From: Bacteroidetes bacterium GWC2_46_850
GTDB lineage: Bacteria; Bacteroidota; Bacteroidia; Bacteroidales; Dysgonomonadaceae
DNA: 64,000 bases
Assembly (NCBI GenBank): GCA_001768325.1
Contig: MENQ01000001.1
Coordinates: forward strand, 1 to 64,000
Direction: 5' to 3'
Shown: in pieces, positions 47,041-57,600 of the stretch
Layout of the letters: each line of letters begins with the position of its first letter
Position numbering within the stretch: position 1 is the stretch's first letter
Notes under the pieces: model-generated
What the model saw: only the letters and a program-made list of their open reading frames with translations
The model's database searches: none
What the model was told of the DNA's origin: nothing
Program-made: the position numbers and the translations under genes

Positions 47041-47625
47041 ATGGATAAATTAAGTTACGCATTGGGGATGAGCATGGCTGCCAACCTAATGAACTCAGGG
47101 TTGCGACAACTGGATGTAGAATCTTTTGTGAAAGCCTTTACAGGTATAATGAACAACACAACTCCCTCTATGAGTCCTCAGGAAGCAAATCAGGTGATAC
47201 AGGACTATTTCAGCAAACAACAGAATGAAATGCTCAGTAAGAATCTGGAAGCGGGCAAGACTTTCCTGGATGAAAACCGCCAGAAAGAGCAAGTGGTTTC
47301 CCTCCCCAGCGGACTTCAGTACGAGGTTTTGGTAGAAGGTGACGGAGTTAAACCCAAAGCAACCGATAAGGTGAGATGTCACTATCATGGTACGTTGCTC
47401 GACGGTACCGTCTTCGATAGTTCCGTAGATCGCGGGCAGCCTGCTGTGTTTGGCGTGAATCAGGTGATTAAAGGATGGGTGGAAGCATTGCAGCTGATGT
47501 CTGTCGGTTCAAAATGGAGATTGTATATCCCTTCCGAGTTGGCTTACGGAGAACAGGGCGCAGGCGGTTCCATTGAACCCAACGCTACCCTGATCTTCGA
47601 CGTGGAGCTGTTGGATATTGTATAA
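47041..47625 (+). CDS. FKBP-type peptidyl-prolyl isomerase, cytosolic
   Basis: The 194-residue protein has an N-terminal helical dimerisation domain (residues 1-85, starting KLSYALGMSMAANL) as in FkpA and FklB. The C-terminal FKBP domain has VRCHYHGTLLDGTVFDSS, GVNQVIKGWVEALQLM and SELAYGEQGAGG. There is no signal peptide, so it should be cytosolic, unlike the lipoprotein paralogue that follows 51 bases downstream. It speeds proline isomerisation in folding proteins. It shares strong similarity in both domains with that neighbour, so the pair arose by tandem duplication. Confidence 0.92.
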   Translation: MDKLSYALGMSMAANLMNSGLRQLDVESFVKAFTGIMNNTTPSMSPQEANQVIQDYFSKQQNEMLSKNLEAGKTFLDENRQKEQVVSLPSGLQYEVLVEGDGVKPKATDKVRCHYHGTLLDGTVFDSSVDRGQPAVFGVNQVIKGWVEALQLMSVGSKWRLYIPSELAYGEQGAGGSIEPNATLIFDVELLDIV

Positions 47626-47676
47626 GAAAAACGAAAAGAGAATTTCAAACGAATAAATAATTTTAATTGACAAAAA

Positions 47677-48690
47677 ATGAAAAAAACAATTTTGACTACA
47701 TTCAGTGTAGTGGCTATCATGGCCATCACGATGGTTTCCTGTGGTGGGGCATCAACGCCCAAAGCATCCCTGAAGAATTCAGTAGACAGTGTTTCTTACG
47801 CTTACGGTGTAAGCATGGCAGATCAGGGGCTGGTGCAATTTTTAGAGCAAAGCGGTATCCTGGTGAACACATCTAATATCGAATATGACTATCAGATGAG
47901 AATTGCTTCCGCCGACTCCACTCAAAAAGCGGCTCTTCAGAAAGAGTTGGCAGCGAAGATCGATTCTGTGAACAAAATTAATGCTCCCAAGCTCAATGAT
48001 TTTATCAAAGGGATGACCGAAGGGATGAACCAGAAAGAGAAGTCAGCTTATGCCAATGGACTTAGCATTGGCGTACAGTTCTCCCAGCAAATGCTTCCTC
48101 AGTTCAACAGCATGCTTTTCGGCTCCGATTCCACTAAAAAGGTAAATAATGATCAGATACTGGCCGGTCTTATCTCCGTATTAAAAAATCAACAACTCGC
48201 CATCGATAAAATGGCAGCCAATGGTTTAATTCAGGCTGAAGTTGAAAAAGCCCAGGCAGCTGAGACAGCACGTCAGGAAGAAGATCTGAAGATTCAGTAT
48301 AAGGACAGCATTGCTGCGGGTGACGCCTATATGGCTGAAAATGCCAAAAGAGAAGGTGTGGTAACTTTGCCCAGCGGGTTGCAGTATGAAATTCTTCGTG
48401 CAGGAACTGGTGCCGTGCCCACTGATACCGACCAGGTAAAAGTACACTATCACGGCACGTTAATCAACGGCACGGTGTTTGACAGCAGTGTTGACAGAGG
48501 CGAACCTGCCACTTTTGGCGTTACCCAGGTGATTGCCGGTTGGACAGAAGCACTGAAGCTGATGCCCGTAGGTTCCAAATGGAGACTTTATGTTCCTTAT
48601 AACCTCGCTTATGGTTCAGCCGACAGAGGAACCATCAAACCTTACTCCAATCTTATTTTCGATGTAGAACTGCTGGGAATAGAGAAGTAG
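47677..48690 (+). CDS. FKBP-type peptidyl-prolyl isomerase lipoprotein
   Basis: The 337-residue protein has a lipoprotein signal ending in ITMVSC (Cys22) and then the helical dimerisation domain (SVSYAYGVSMADQGL). A central insertion is rich in Gln and Ala, and the FKBP domain (VKVHYHGTLINGTVFDSS, GVTQVIAGWTEALKLM, NLAYGSADRG) completes it. The layout is that of periplasmic FkpA/Mip chaperones. It is the lipid-anchored paralogue of the preceding gene. A strong hairpin terminator follows 20 bases after its stop codon. Confidence 0.92.
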   Translation: MKKTILTTFSVVAIMAITMVSCGGASTPKASLKNSVDSVSYAYGVSMADQGLVQFLEQSGILVNTSNIEYDYQMRIASADSTQKAALQKELAAKIDSVNKINAPKLNDFIKGMTEGMNQKEKSAYANGLSIGVQFSQQMLPQFNSMLFGSDSTKKVNNDQILAGLISVLKNQQLAIDKMAANGLIQAEVEKAQAAETARQEEDLKIQYKDSIAAGDAYMAENAKREGVVTLPSGLQYEILRAGTGAVPTDTDQVKVHYHGTLINGTVFDSSVDRGEPATFGVTQVIAGWTEALKLMPVGSKWRLYVPYNLAYGSADRGTIKPYSNLIFDVELLGIEK

Positions 48691-48710
48691 TTAAAATAAA
48701 ACAATATCAA

Positions 48711-48738
48711 AAACCATCCTCCGGGGTGGTTTTTTTTT
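48711..48738 (+). terminator. Terminator after the FKBP pair
   Basis: AAACCATCC (48711-48719) pairs with GGGTGGTTT (48724-48732, one T-G pair) around the loop TCCG. A run of T to 48738 follows. Confidence 0.9.
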
Positions 48739-48829
48739 GCGGTGATCTTTCTTATGAGTGTATTTGGTTTGTCTTAATGGTACTTTAAACCATAATCTAT
48801 AATCAAAAACACACATTTAACAGAATATT

Positions 48830-48861
48830 CTTGCATAATATCATAATACATTCTATTTTTG
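48830..48861 (+). promoter_or_regulatory. Promoter candidate for the first susCD operon
   Basis: TTG (48831-48833) is followed after 20 bases by TATTTTTG (48854-48861), a good Bacteroidetes promoter. It lies 312 bases before the susC ATG. Confidence 0.6.
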
Positions 48862-49172
48862 CGATGTTTTAGGTTATTCTACAAAAAAATAATTGCTAAG
48901 CGAACTCTTTTATTTGATAAGACGTATTGCTTGCATTCTATAATATTTTTATCGTTAAAAATAATAATATGTAAGATTTATAGTCTCTATAAATAGATTT
49001 AAACGTTAAAGTGGGAATTTTATATATATTATTGGGATAAATTCACATATATTTGTAAGATTTGAACAAAGTATGTTTCAACCTAAATCAGATAATAAAG
49101 ATATAGAACGTTTTAACGAGTGCTTATTCAAATGATTTTCAATATTAATTGAGTTTAATTAAAAAGTAGAGT

Positions 49173-52100
49173 ATGAAAAGAAAGCTAATTATGTTTTTAA
49201 CCCTTTTCTTTGTGGGGATTGGGATCGCAGCCGCTCAGACGCAGGTTCGTGGTACTGTTGTGGACGGTACAGGAACACCTGTAATCGGTGCAACTATCCA
49301 GCTAAAAGGTACTACGCAGGGAACCGTTACCGATTTCGATGGTAATTTTACCCTCAGTGCACCTGCTACTGGTACACTGGTTGTATCTTATGTGGGATTT
49401 CAGACACAGGAGGTTCCTGTTAGTGCTAATGTGAGAGTAAGTTTGCGGGAGGATACTGAACTTCTTGAAGAAGTTGTAGTAACCGCATTGGGCATTACAA
49501 GAGAAAAGAAGTCACTCGGTTCTGCGGTACAGGATGTCAATGCCGATGAATTGGTGAAAGCAGCCTCACCCAATGTAATTTCATCTCTCAGCGGAAAAGT
49601 TGCAGGTATGCAGGTGAATCAGGCTGGTGGTCAATTGGGAGCTTCATCCCGTATTGTTTTAAGAGGAAATAGTTCTTTAGGGGACAACCAGCCACTTGTG
49701 GTTATTGATGGTGTACCCGTTTCAAATAGCACAACCCGTCAGAACAGTGTCGATTTCGGTAGTGGGCTAAATGATGTCAATCCACAGGACATTGAGTCTG
49801 TTTCTGTTCTAAAAGGAGGTGCTGCTGCAGCACTTTACGGAATGCGTGCAGGTCATGGCGTTATTTTGATCACCACAAAATCCGGAGCAAAGGCCAAACA
49901 GGGAATATCTGTGGACTATGATGCCAACTTCAATGTAGATCAGATTTACGGCATTCAACGGATGCAGAATAAATACGGACAGGGTTATCTGGGTGATGAA
50001 TGGACCTACAATCTTGCAAAAACGGAGGGTTTTGATCTCGACGGTGATGATGAAATTTCGGGTGATGAAATTTTTACCGGAAGTTATGCCGACTTTGCGT
50101 CCGGAGCCTATAGTAATGGATTTGGATTCAGTTACGTAGATGGTCTGGGTAGCGGAACCAACGACGGTGTGGATGAAAGTTGGGGACCGCGACTTGATAT
50201 TGGTTTGATGATACCTCAGTTTAACAGTCCCATTGGTGCAAATGGTGTCTATCAGCCTACTCCCTGGGTTTCAAATCCGAATAACCTGAAAGATCTTTAT
50301 CAGACAGGTTATTCAATGAGTCACAATATTTCATTAACCTCCAATACTGAAAAAGCCACCACACGTTTGTCTCTGGGATTTCGTGATCAAAAGGGAACAT
50401 TGCCGAATACCGATCTGAAAAGATACAACGCCAACATAAATTCCATGATGAAGATTCATGAAATGGTGGATTTCGACATTGCACTAAATTATGCCCGTAC
50501 GGAAAGTGATAATTTACCCGTAACGGAATACAATGCCAGTAATCCAATGCAGTCTCTTGGACAATGGACGGGACGACAGATCAATATGAAGGATCTGAAA
50601 GCCCACTGGCAGGAAGATCTGCCAAATGGGTATCCATATAACTGGAACAGCAATTATCACAACAATCCGTATTGGAGTTTGAATAAAAACACCAATTCAG
50701 TACAGAAGAACAGGGTATTTGGTAAATCATCACTGTTTATAAAGCCAACTGATTTTTTGAAATTTGAAGGACGCCTTGGATTGGATTATTACGATTCAGA
50801 AATGAACCCAATCACAACCTACCGTTCTAATGAAGTTTTGGCTGGAACAGGAAAATGGGATGGAGGATGGTTTCGTCTGATTAACGAGAAAAATACAGAA
50901 GTGAACCTTGATTTTATCACTTACTTCAACAAACATTTCGGAGAATTGTCAGTGGATGCATTCGCTGGTGCTAACTACAGAAACCTCAAATGGTCCAGAA
51001 GTATTATGGGTGCAAATTCACTTACCGTACCTGATCTCTTCACAATCAGCAATGTCAAAGGATCTCCCTACACGAATATGGATAATTCATGGATTCGCAC
51101 CAACAGTGTATATGGCTCACTTTCTTTGGGATATCAGAGTTTTATCTATATGGATGGAACATTCAGGAAGGACTGGTCTTCCACTTTGCGGACGCCGTTT
51201 TCCTATCCTTCAATCAGTATGAGTTTCCTACCTTTGGATGCGTTTGATATTGATTCGGATTTATTCACATTCCTTAAGTTGCGTGCATCGTGGGCACAGG
51301 TAGGTTCTGCCACTGGAGCTTATATGATCGATCCTTACTTTACAGCAGAAACCTCCACTGTTTATGGTGTTACGCAGTATTACCAGGCAAGGACATTTCC
51401 GCCTGCATCACTTGAACCTGAAAAAGTGGAAACTTCTGAAATAGGTTTTGAAGCAAGTATATTAAATGGAAGAGTAGGAATTGATTTAGCATTATATGAC
51501 AAAACAACAACCAATCAAATTCTGTCTGTTGCAGTCTCTAAGGCAACCGGATATGATGCCATGTTGGTAAATGCCGGAAACTTCAATAACAAGGGAGTAG
51601 AGTTACAACTAACAGGTACACCTGTCAGAACACGGGATTTTGAATGGAATATTACACTAAACTGGGCTAAGGACAAGAGTAAGATCATCGAACTTTATAC
51701 TGATCCCAATACTGGCGAAGAACTTACGTCTTATCAAATTGGTAACCAGTGGAGTACATTCGTCCAGGCACGCCCGGGAGCTCCCTGGGGTGAAATTTAC
51801 GGTACTGGTATGCTTCGCAGGGAATCTGATAATGCGATAATCGTAAATGCCGGAGGACGCCCCCGCACAAAGACCAACATGAAGTTGGGTAATGTGACGC
51901 CAGACTGGTTGGGTGGCTTACGAAATGATTTTACCTATAAAAGCATTGGTTTTGGCTTTTTACTAGATATGAGAAAAGGTGGAGACATCTTTAGTGTGTC
52001 GAACATGTTTGGCGCTTATTCCGGTCTTCTTGAGTTTACTGCACTGGATGATTTCCGCGAAAACGGCCTTATACTTGGACAGGATTTCCTTACAGACGAA

Positions 52101-52490
52101 AAGTTTGTAAAAGTTACACAACTGAATTCGGAAGATATTCAGAAGTCTGAATTTGCAGAAAATGATATTGTAACCGGAGCACAAGATTTCTTTGAATCTT
52201 ATTATGGAAACAGGGAATTGTCAGTATACGATGGTTCTTATCTGAAATTGAGAGAAGCTTATTTATCGTATCAGTTGCCGAAGAATTTATTTTCACAATC
52301 CGGCTTTGTGAAAGGTGGCACTATCTCGCTGGTCGGCACTAATCTGGCAAATCTTTGGCTGCATAAATCAAATATGTCCGGTTTGGATCCTGAAAATACG
52401 GTGACAGCCGATAACAATGGCGTGGGACTCGAAACAACAAGTTATCCTCCTTCCCGCAGTATAGGTATAAAGTTAAATTTAAAATTCTAA
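49173..52490 (+). CDS. SusC/RagA-family TonB-linked outer-membrane transporter
   Basis: The 1105-residue protein has a signal peptide (ending AAAQTQ), a carboxypeptidase-D-like N-terminal domain (VRGTVVDGTGTPVIGATI, residues about 24-108) and a plug domain starting EEVVVTALGITREKKSLG. A 22-stranded barrel follows and ends in GIKLNLKF. Together with the SusD partner just downstream it imports a nutrient in a pedal-bin complex driven by TonB. The first 120 residues are nearly the same as those of the second SusC in the window. No hydrolase gene is nearby, so the substrate may be peptide or another ligand; it is not identifiable here. Confidence 0.93.
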   Translation: MKRKLIMFLTLFFVGIGIAAAQTQVRGTVVDGTGTPVIGATIQLKGTTQGTVTDFDGNFTLSAPATGTLVVSYVGFQTQEVPVSANVRVSLREDTELLEEVVVTALGITREKKSLGSAVQDVNADELVKAASPNVISSLSGKVAGMQVNQAGGQLGASSRIVLRGNSSLGDNQPLVVIDGVPVSNSTTRQNSVDFGSGLNDVNPQDIESVSVLKGGAAAALYGMRAGHGVILITTKSGAKAKQGISVDYDANFNVDQIYGIQRMQNKYGQGYLGDEWTYNLAKTEGFDLDGDDEISGDEIFTGSYADFASGAYSNGFGFSYVDGLGSGTNDGVDESWGPRLDIGLMIPQFNSPIGANGVYQPTPWVSNPNNLKDLYQTGYSMSHNISLTSNTEKATTRLSLGFRDQKGTLPNTDLKRYNANINSMMKIHEMVDFDIALNYARTESDNLPVTEYNASNPMQSLGQWTGRQINMKDLKAHWQEDLPNGYPYNWNSNYHNNPYWSLNKNTNSVQKNRVFGKSSLFIKPTDFLKFEGRLGLDYYDSEMNPITTYRSNEVLAGTGKWDGGWFRLINEKNTEVNLDFITYFNKHFGELSVDAFAGANYRNLKWSRSIMGANSLTVPDLFTISNVKGSPYTNMDNSWIRTNSVYGSLSLGYQSFIYMDGTFRKDWSSTLRTPFSYPSISMSFLPLDAFDIDSDLFTFLKLRASWAQVGSATGAYMIDPYFTAETSTVYGVTQYYQARTFPPASLEPEKVETSEIGFEASILNGRVGIDLALYDKTTTNQILSVAVSKATGYDAMLVNAGNFNNKGVELQLTGTPVRTRDFEWNITLNWAKDKSKIIELYTDPNTGEELTSYQIGNQWSTFVQARPGAPWGEIYGTGMLRRESDNAIIVNAGGRPRTKTNMKLGNVTPDWLGGLRNDFTYKSIGFGFLLDMRKGGDIFSVSNMFGAYSGLLEFTALDDFRENGLILGQDFLTDEKFVKVTQLNSEDIQKSEFAENDIVTGAQDFFESYYGNRELSVYDGSYLKLREAYLSYQLPKNLFSQSGFVKGGTISLVGTNLANLWLHKSNMSGLDPENTVTADNNGVGLETTSYPPSRSIGIKLNLKF

Positions 52491-52501
52491 CATAATTGGA
52501 T

Positions 52502-53965
52502 ATGAATATGAAAAAATATATAACAAGATTTGCCCTATTAATTCTTCCTATACTTATGTTGGCCGGATGTACCGACAAGTTTGAAGAAATTAATACAGAT
52601 CCGGACAGGGCAAAAGATGCTCCGGCGACAAACGTGCTGGCATTTGTACTTACAAATTGGCCAGATAACCTGAATGATGTGTGGGCAGATATGAACGAGC
52701 CTTCTACCTATGCCGGTCATTTGGCCAAGATTCAATATATCGACGAAGCAAAATACAACTTCAGACCGGGTGTTGTTGAGTCAAAATGGTATGACGTGTA
52801 CCTTACTATAAACAACGTAAACGAAATTATAGCCAAGGCGGAAGCCGATGATAACCAGAATCTGCTTGCTGTTGCAAAAATATTAAGGGCCTATTTTTAT
52901 CAAACAGCCACCGATACATGGAGAGATATTCCATATACCGATGCTTTGAAGATTAAAGAAGGTACGCTGTTGCCAAGATATGACAAACAGGAAGATATCT
53001 ATCCCGCACTTTTGGCTGAACTGAAATCTGCTGCTGATATTTTTGCCACGAACAGCAAAGGTGATTTGGGCGATGGTGATATTCTCTTTGGTGGAGATAC
53101 AGAAAAGTGGCAGAAGTTTGGCAATTCTCTCAGATTAAGATTGGCAATGAGAATATCCGGTGTAAGTGAAACACTCGCCAAATCCACAGTTGCGGAAATC
53201 CTTGGTTCTCCGGCTACTTATCCTGTAATGGAAAGTAACGATGACAATGCATTTTTCTGGTGGCCAGGAAGCGATCCATATGAAGAACCTTGGTATACCG
53301 ATTCAAAAGGTCGTGATGATCATGCAGTTAGTGATGTGCTGGTTAATGCATTACTTCAGCTGGAAGATCCGAGGCTTCCTGTTTATGCAATCCCCGCTGA
53401 ATCTGATGGTACTTATCGTGGATTCACGATCGGTGCAGCTGCGCAACCCAATCTTACCACTGTTTCCAGAATAGGGGAACGATTCAGGCTCGATCCGGCA
53501 GGTTTCACACCTTATATGCGGTATACAGAAGTCATGTTTCATGTGGCAGAAGCTGCATTAAAGGGCTTTAATACGGGAGGTGTGACTGCAGCAGCTGCAT
53601 ACAATGAAGCTGTGAAGGCTTCGTTACTCGAAAACGGAGTTTCTAATGCAGATGTTGCTACCTATCTTGCCGATAAAGGAAAATTCAATGGGACATTGAG
53701 CCAGATTTATCTACAGGAATGGATTGCCTTATTTAAGCAGGGGATGGAAGCATGGTCGCTTTATCGGCGTACCGGTATTCCTACTACACATTATGTGGCT
53801 CCTGCTTCGATCTATCCGGGACATAACAGTCCTCCGTTCCGTTATCCTTATCCGCAGAACGAACTCACACTGAATGGTGCCAATGCGACTCCTTTTGAGA
53901 GTGAAGTTGTGGATGCTTTCTGGGGGAAAAAGATGTGGTGGGATACACGTCAAGGTGTTAATTAA
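52502..53965 (+). CDS. SusD/RagB-family surface lipoprotein
   Basis: I start at the ATG at 52502 (MNMKKYITRF, 487 residues; 52508 is equally possible), 11 bases after susC. The lipoprotein signal ends in MLAGC, and the mature start FEEINTDPDRAKDAP is typical of the SusD_2 group. TPR-like helices (AKILRAYFYQTATDTWRDIPY, LRLRLAMRISG) form the scaffold of SusD proteins that lid the SusC barrel. The C-terminal region has LYRRTGIPTTHY. A terminator lies 46 bases beyond the stop codon. Its ligand is unknown. Confidence 0.92.
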   Translation: MNMKKYITRFALLILPILMLAGCTDKFEEINTDPDRAKDAPATNVLAFVLTNWPDNLNDVWADMNEPSTYAGHLAKIQYIDEAKYNFRPGVVESKWYDVYLTINNVNEIIAKAEADDNQNLLAVAKILRAYFYQTATDTWRDIPYTDALKIKEGTLLPRYDKQEDIYPALLAELKSAADIFATNSKGDLGDGDILFGGDTEKWQKFGNSLRLRLAMRISGVSETLAKSTVAEILGSPATYPVMESNDDNAFFWWPGSDPYEEPWYTDSKGRDDHAVSDVLVNALLQLEDPRLPVYAIPAESDGTYRGFTIGAAAQPNLTTVSRIGERFRLDPAGFTPYMRYTEVMFHVAEAALKGFNTGGVTAAAAYNEAVKASLLENGVSNADVATYLADKGKFNGTLSQIYLQEWIALFKQGMEAWSLYRRTGIPTTHYVAPASIYPGHNSPPFRYPYPQNELTLNGANATPFESEVVDAFWGKKMWWDTRQGVN

Positions 53966-54010
53966 CTTGTTTTATTAGATATTTCTCTGAAGATACATCT
54001 TGAATATTAG

Positions 54011-54038
54011 AAGCCGGCTTTTTTTAGCCGGCTTTTTT
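54011..54038 (+). terminator. Terminator after the first susCD pair
   Basis: AAGCCGGCT (54011-54019) pairs perfectly with AGCCGGCTT (54026-54034) around a 6-base loop and is followed by T's to 54038. Confidence 0.92.
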
Positions 54039-54254
54039 CGTATATGCTGTACACGAGAATCGTATGTCCGGGGATCTCGTTCGAATATTATTGGAGGATA
54101 GGCGGAGAGAATTAGATCGAAATAGGATATTGATTCTTCCTTGCAGACAGATATGGGCTATAACGTCTTCATTTCAATTTTCCATATAGAGTGACTATTT
54201 TTCATCGATTTTCTCTATTTGATGTCTAAAATGAGAGAAAGGATGGTTGTATAG

Positions 54255-54285
54255 TTGCAAAATGATTCTGTAAATACTATCTTTG
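54255..54285 (+). promoter_or_regulatory. Promoter candidate for the second susCD operon
   Basis: TTG (54255-54257) is followed after 20 bases by TATCTTTG (54278-54285). It lies 345 bases before the susC ATG, much like the arrangement at the first operon. Confidence 0.6.
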
Positions 54286-54629
54286 CGTCTCGTTAAAAAG
54301 AAAGATTGTTTTGGTTGGTTATTTGTTAAATTGTTGTGAAGAGACGCTCCTTTTTTGTGGTATTGAAAAGATGTAGTGAGGTTTATAAAATAAAATAGAT
54401 TATTTTATTTTGAATGACGTTTTTTTTTGAAAAAAGAATGCAAAAAAAAAGGTATTTAAAATAAATGGTTTATATTTGTGAATCGAAATTTTCCTGTACA
54501 AATGTTAATTGATTTGTTTAACGATAGGGGAAATTTAATTTATTCTAATTTAAATTTTATGCAAACCACGCCTCCTGTATTAAGAATCGATATATAATAA
54601 TGAAAGTGATTAATTAAAAAGTAGAGTTT

Positions 54630-57600
54630 ATGAAAAGAAAACTAACAATGTTTTTGACCCTGTTCTTTCTTGGGATAGGGATTATATCTGCTCAGACCCA
54701 GGTAAGGGGTATTGTGGTAGACGATGCAGGTGAACCTGTAATTGGTGCAACAATCCAAGTGAAAGGCACTGCACAGGGTACGGTTACCGATATAGACGGT
54801 AATTTTACCCTGCCTGCTCCTGCAAACGGAACGCTTGTAATTTCCTATGTAGGTTATCGGACACAGGAGGTGGCTGTGACGGCCAATCCAAGAGTTGTTT
54901 TAGTTCAGGATACTGAATTATTAGACGAAGTTGTAGTAACTGCGTTGGGTATCAGACGAGAGAGAAAGGCGCTGGGATATGCAGTTCAGGATGTTAGCTC
55001 AGAGTCCCTACAGCGTACAGGATCTGCTGATCTTGCCAAATCTTTACAAGGAAAAGTATCAGGTATTGATATTAAGTCTACTAGTGGTATGCCTGGTGCT
55101 TCATCACAAATTGTAATTAGGGGTGCCCGTTCGTTTACAGGCGATAACACACCTTTGTACGTAATAGATGGAATGCCGATAGCAAGTACAGCTGCATATA
55201 GTACCGGTAGTAGTGTAACGGGTTCGGATATTTCTAACCGTGCCTTGGACATCAATCCCAATGACATTGAGAGTATAAATATTCTAAAAGGACAGGCCGC
55301 TGCTGCTCTTTATGGTTTGAGGGCATCAAACGGTGTGGTTATTATTACAACAAAAAGTGGCAAGGGAGTTGCAAAAGGGAAACCAGTTATCTCAGTAAAC
55401 CAGACCACCAGCTTTGAACAAGTATCAAGAACGCCTGACTATCAACAGACATGGGCGCAAGGGATTGACCGGAATTATAGTCCCAATAGTTCTATGGCTT
55501 GGGGACCTAAAATATCAGACTTGCCGAATAACCCTACATATGGTGGTAATGTAGCTAATAGTCGAAATGGTAATGATGCAACAAAGTATAAAGGTATGTA
55601 TTTTGTTCCTCAACGTGAAAAAGCGGGTTTAGATCCATGGGTGTTGCCGCAGGTTTACAATAACTGGGATGAGTATTATCAAACTGGAATCACATCTACT
55701 TCAGGAGTGAACCTTAGTCAAGCAACAGATAAAGGGAACTTTTCATTTGGTCTTGGATACACTGATCAGGAAGGTATTGCACTTAATACCGGGATGAACA
55801 GGATCAACGCCAAGGCAGCCGCCGAAACGCAGTTAAGTGACCATTTCACATTGGGTTTTTCTGCAAATTATGCTATTACTGATATTGATAAATTATCCGG
55901 TGCCAATGACGGCTCTTTGGCTGGTGTTTTGGGTGCACCTTCCAGCTATGATTTGAAAGGTATTCCTTTTCACATTCCAGGAGATCCTTATACACAAATT
56001 TACTATCGCTCTCTTACATTCGATAATCCATACTGGGTTGCAAAAAATAATACGTTTAATGAAAAAACAAACCGTTTTTTTGGCAACGGATATTTACAGT
56101 ATGCTACGAAGTTGACTGAAGCAATGAGTCTGGATGTGAAGTATCAACTAGGTTTGGATAACTATACAACACATTATCAAGACATATTTGGGTATGGTTC
56201 CAAGGGTGCCAAAGGTGAAATCAATAATTACGGTATTACCCGCAGTGCATACAATTCGCTGGTGACGGCAGTATTGGATTGGCATATAAATGATGATTTT
56301 CGCTTAAACGCCCTTGTTGGTAATGAAATAAATCACATCACCAGAAAAAGCTATGATCAATATGGTACCGAATTCAATTTTGGAGGTTGGAATCATGTTA
56401 ACAATGCAAATACCGTTACTGCAAGTGAATCTCAGTCTCGGGAAAGAACTGTCGGGTTTTTCACGAATTTGGAACTTTCCTGGCAAAATATGTTGTATCT
56501 AGGTGTAACCGGAAGAAATGACATCGCTTCCACAATGCCAAGAGATAATAGGTCGTTCTTTTATCCTTCAACTTCTTTAAGTTTTATTGTTAGCGAATTG
56601 AGCGCCATTAAAGAAATTGACTGGATTACATTTGCAAAACTTAGAACTTCTTATGCTGAAGTCGGACAAGCAGGTACATATTTGAATAACTACTATTCTA
56701 AACCGGCCTACGGTGGTGGCTTCTGGACTTCGGATCCAATTCTTTATCCGGTTGGTGGAGTAAACTCATATATCTCATATGATGTTTTATACGACCCCAA
56801 TTTGAAACCTCAGAATACGAAATCATATGAATTTGGAGCAACGCTGCAATTATTTGATAACAGATTAGGCTTTGATTATACCTTTTCAAAGCAGAACGTG
56901 AAAGATCAAATATTTGCTGTACCATTGGCAGGTTCTACCGGAGCTTCCAGTTTGGTAATGAACGGTGGTTCTGTTCATACCGATGTCCATGAGTTTGTAT
57001 TGAATGCAACTCCTGTGAAGACAAAGGATTTTAGTTGGGATATCAATCTTAATTTGTCAAAAATCATCAATATGGTTGACGAGTTAGCTCCCGGAGTCGA
57101 AAGTATTTTTCTGGGAGGGTTTGTGACACCGCAAGTTCGTGCAGGAATCGGAAATACCTACCCTGTCATTTATGGAACTCAATACAAGAAAAATGAGAAA
57201 GGTCAAATATTGGTAGATGAAGATCCAAGTTCACCATCCTATGGTATGCCAATGGCAGGTGATCCTGGTGTCTTAGGAGAAGTTACTCCTGATTTCTTAT
57301 TGGGTGGAACGAATGTCTTTACCTACAAGAATATATCATTGGCAGCGACTTTAGAATGGAAGAATGGAGGTAGCATGTATTCAGGATCAAACGGTTTGCT
57401 TGATCTTTATGGTCTTTCTCAAAGAACAGAGGATAGAGAATCTACCTTTATTTTTGATGGATATAAGGCAGATGGATCTAAAAATGATATTGCAAGGGGC
57501 GGTAAGACGGACTTGGGTGCATATCAAACATTGTATTCAGATGTATTGTCCAATATCGATGAGTATTACATCTATGGGAATTCTTTCGTAAAACTGCGAG

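Larger units (their letters stand above)
48691..49172. other. Intergenic region and leader of the first susC
   Basis: The 482 bases hold the FKBP terminator, a promoter at 48830-48861, a second -7-like box TATATTTG at 49048-49055, and an 18-base element TTAATTAAAAAGTAGAGT at 49155-49172 directly before the susC ATG. If the first promoter is used, the untranslated leader is about 300 bases. No gene is seen. Confidence 0.6.
53966..54629. other. Intergenic region and leader of the second susC
   Basis: This is the longest gene-free stretch, 664 bases. It holds the terminator at 54011-54038, a promoter at 54255-54285, a second -7-like box TATATTTG at 54471-54478, and the shared 18-base element TTAATTAAAAAGTAGAGT at 54610-54627. 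The bases 54040-54250 show no feature I recognise. The leader would be about 340 bases long. Confidence 0.6.

Noticed and set aside
54040-54250. Possible small RNA or gene remnant in the gap before the second susC
   Set aside because: I could find no stable hairpin series, promoter-terminator pair or protein similarity to support a call.
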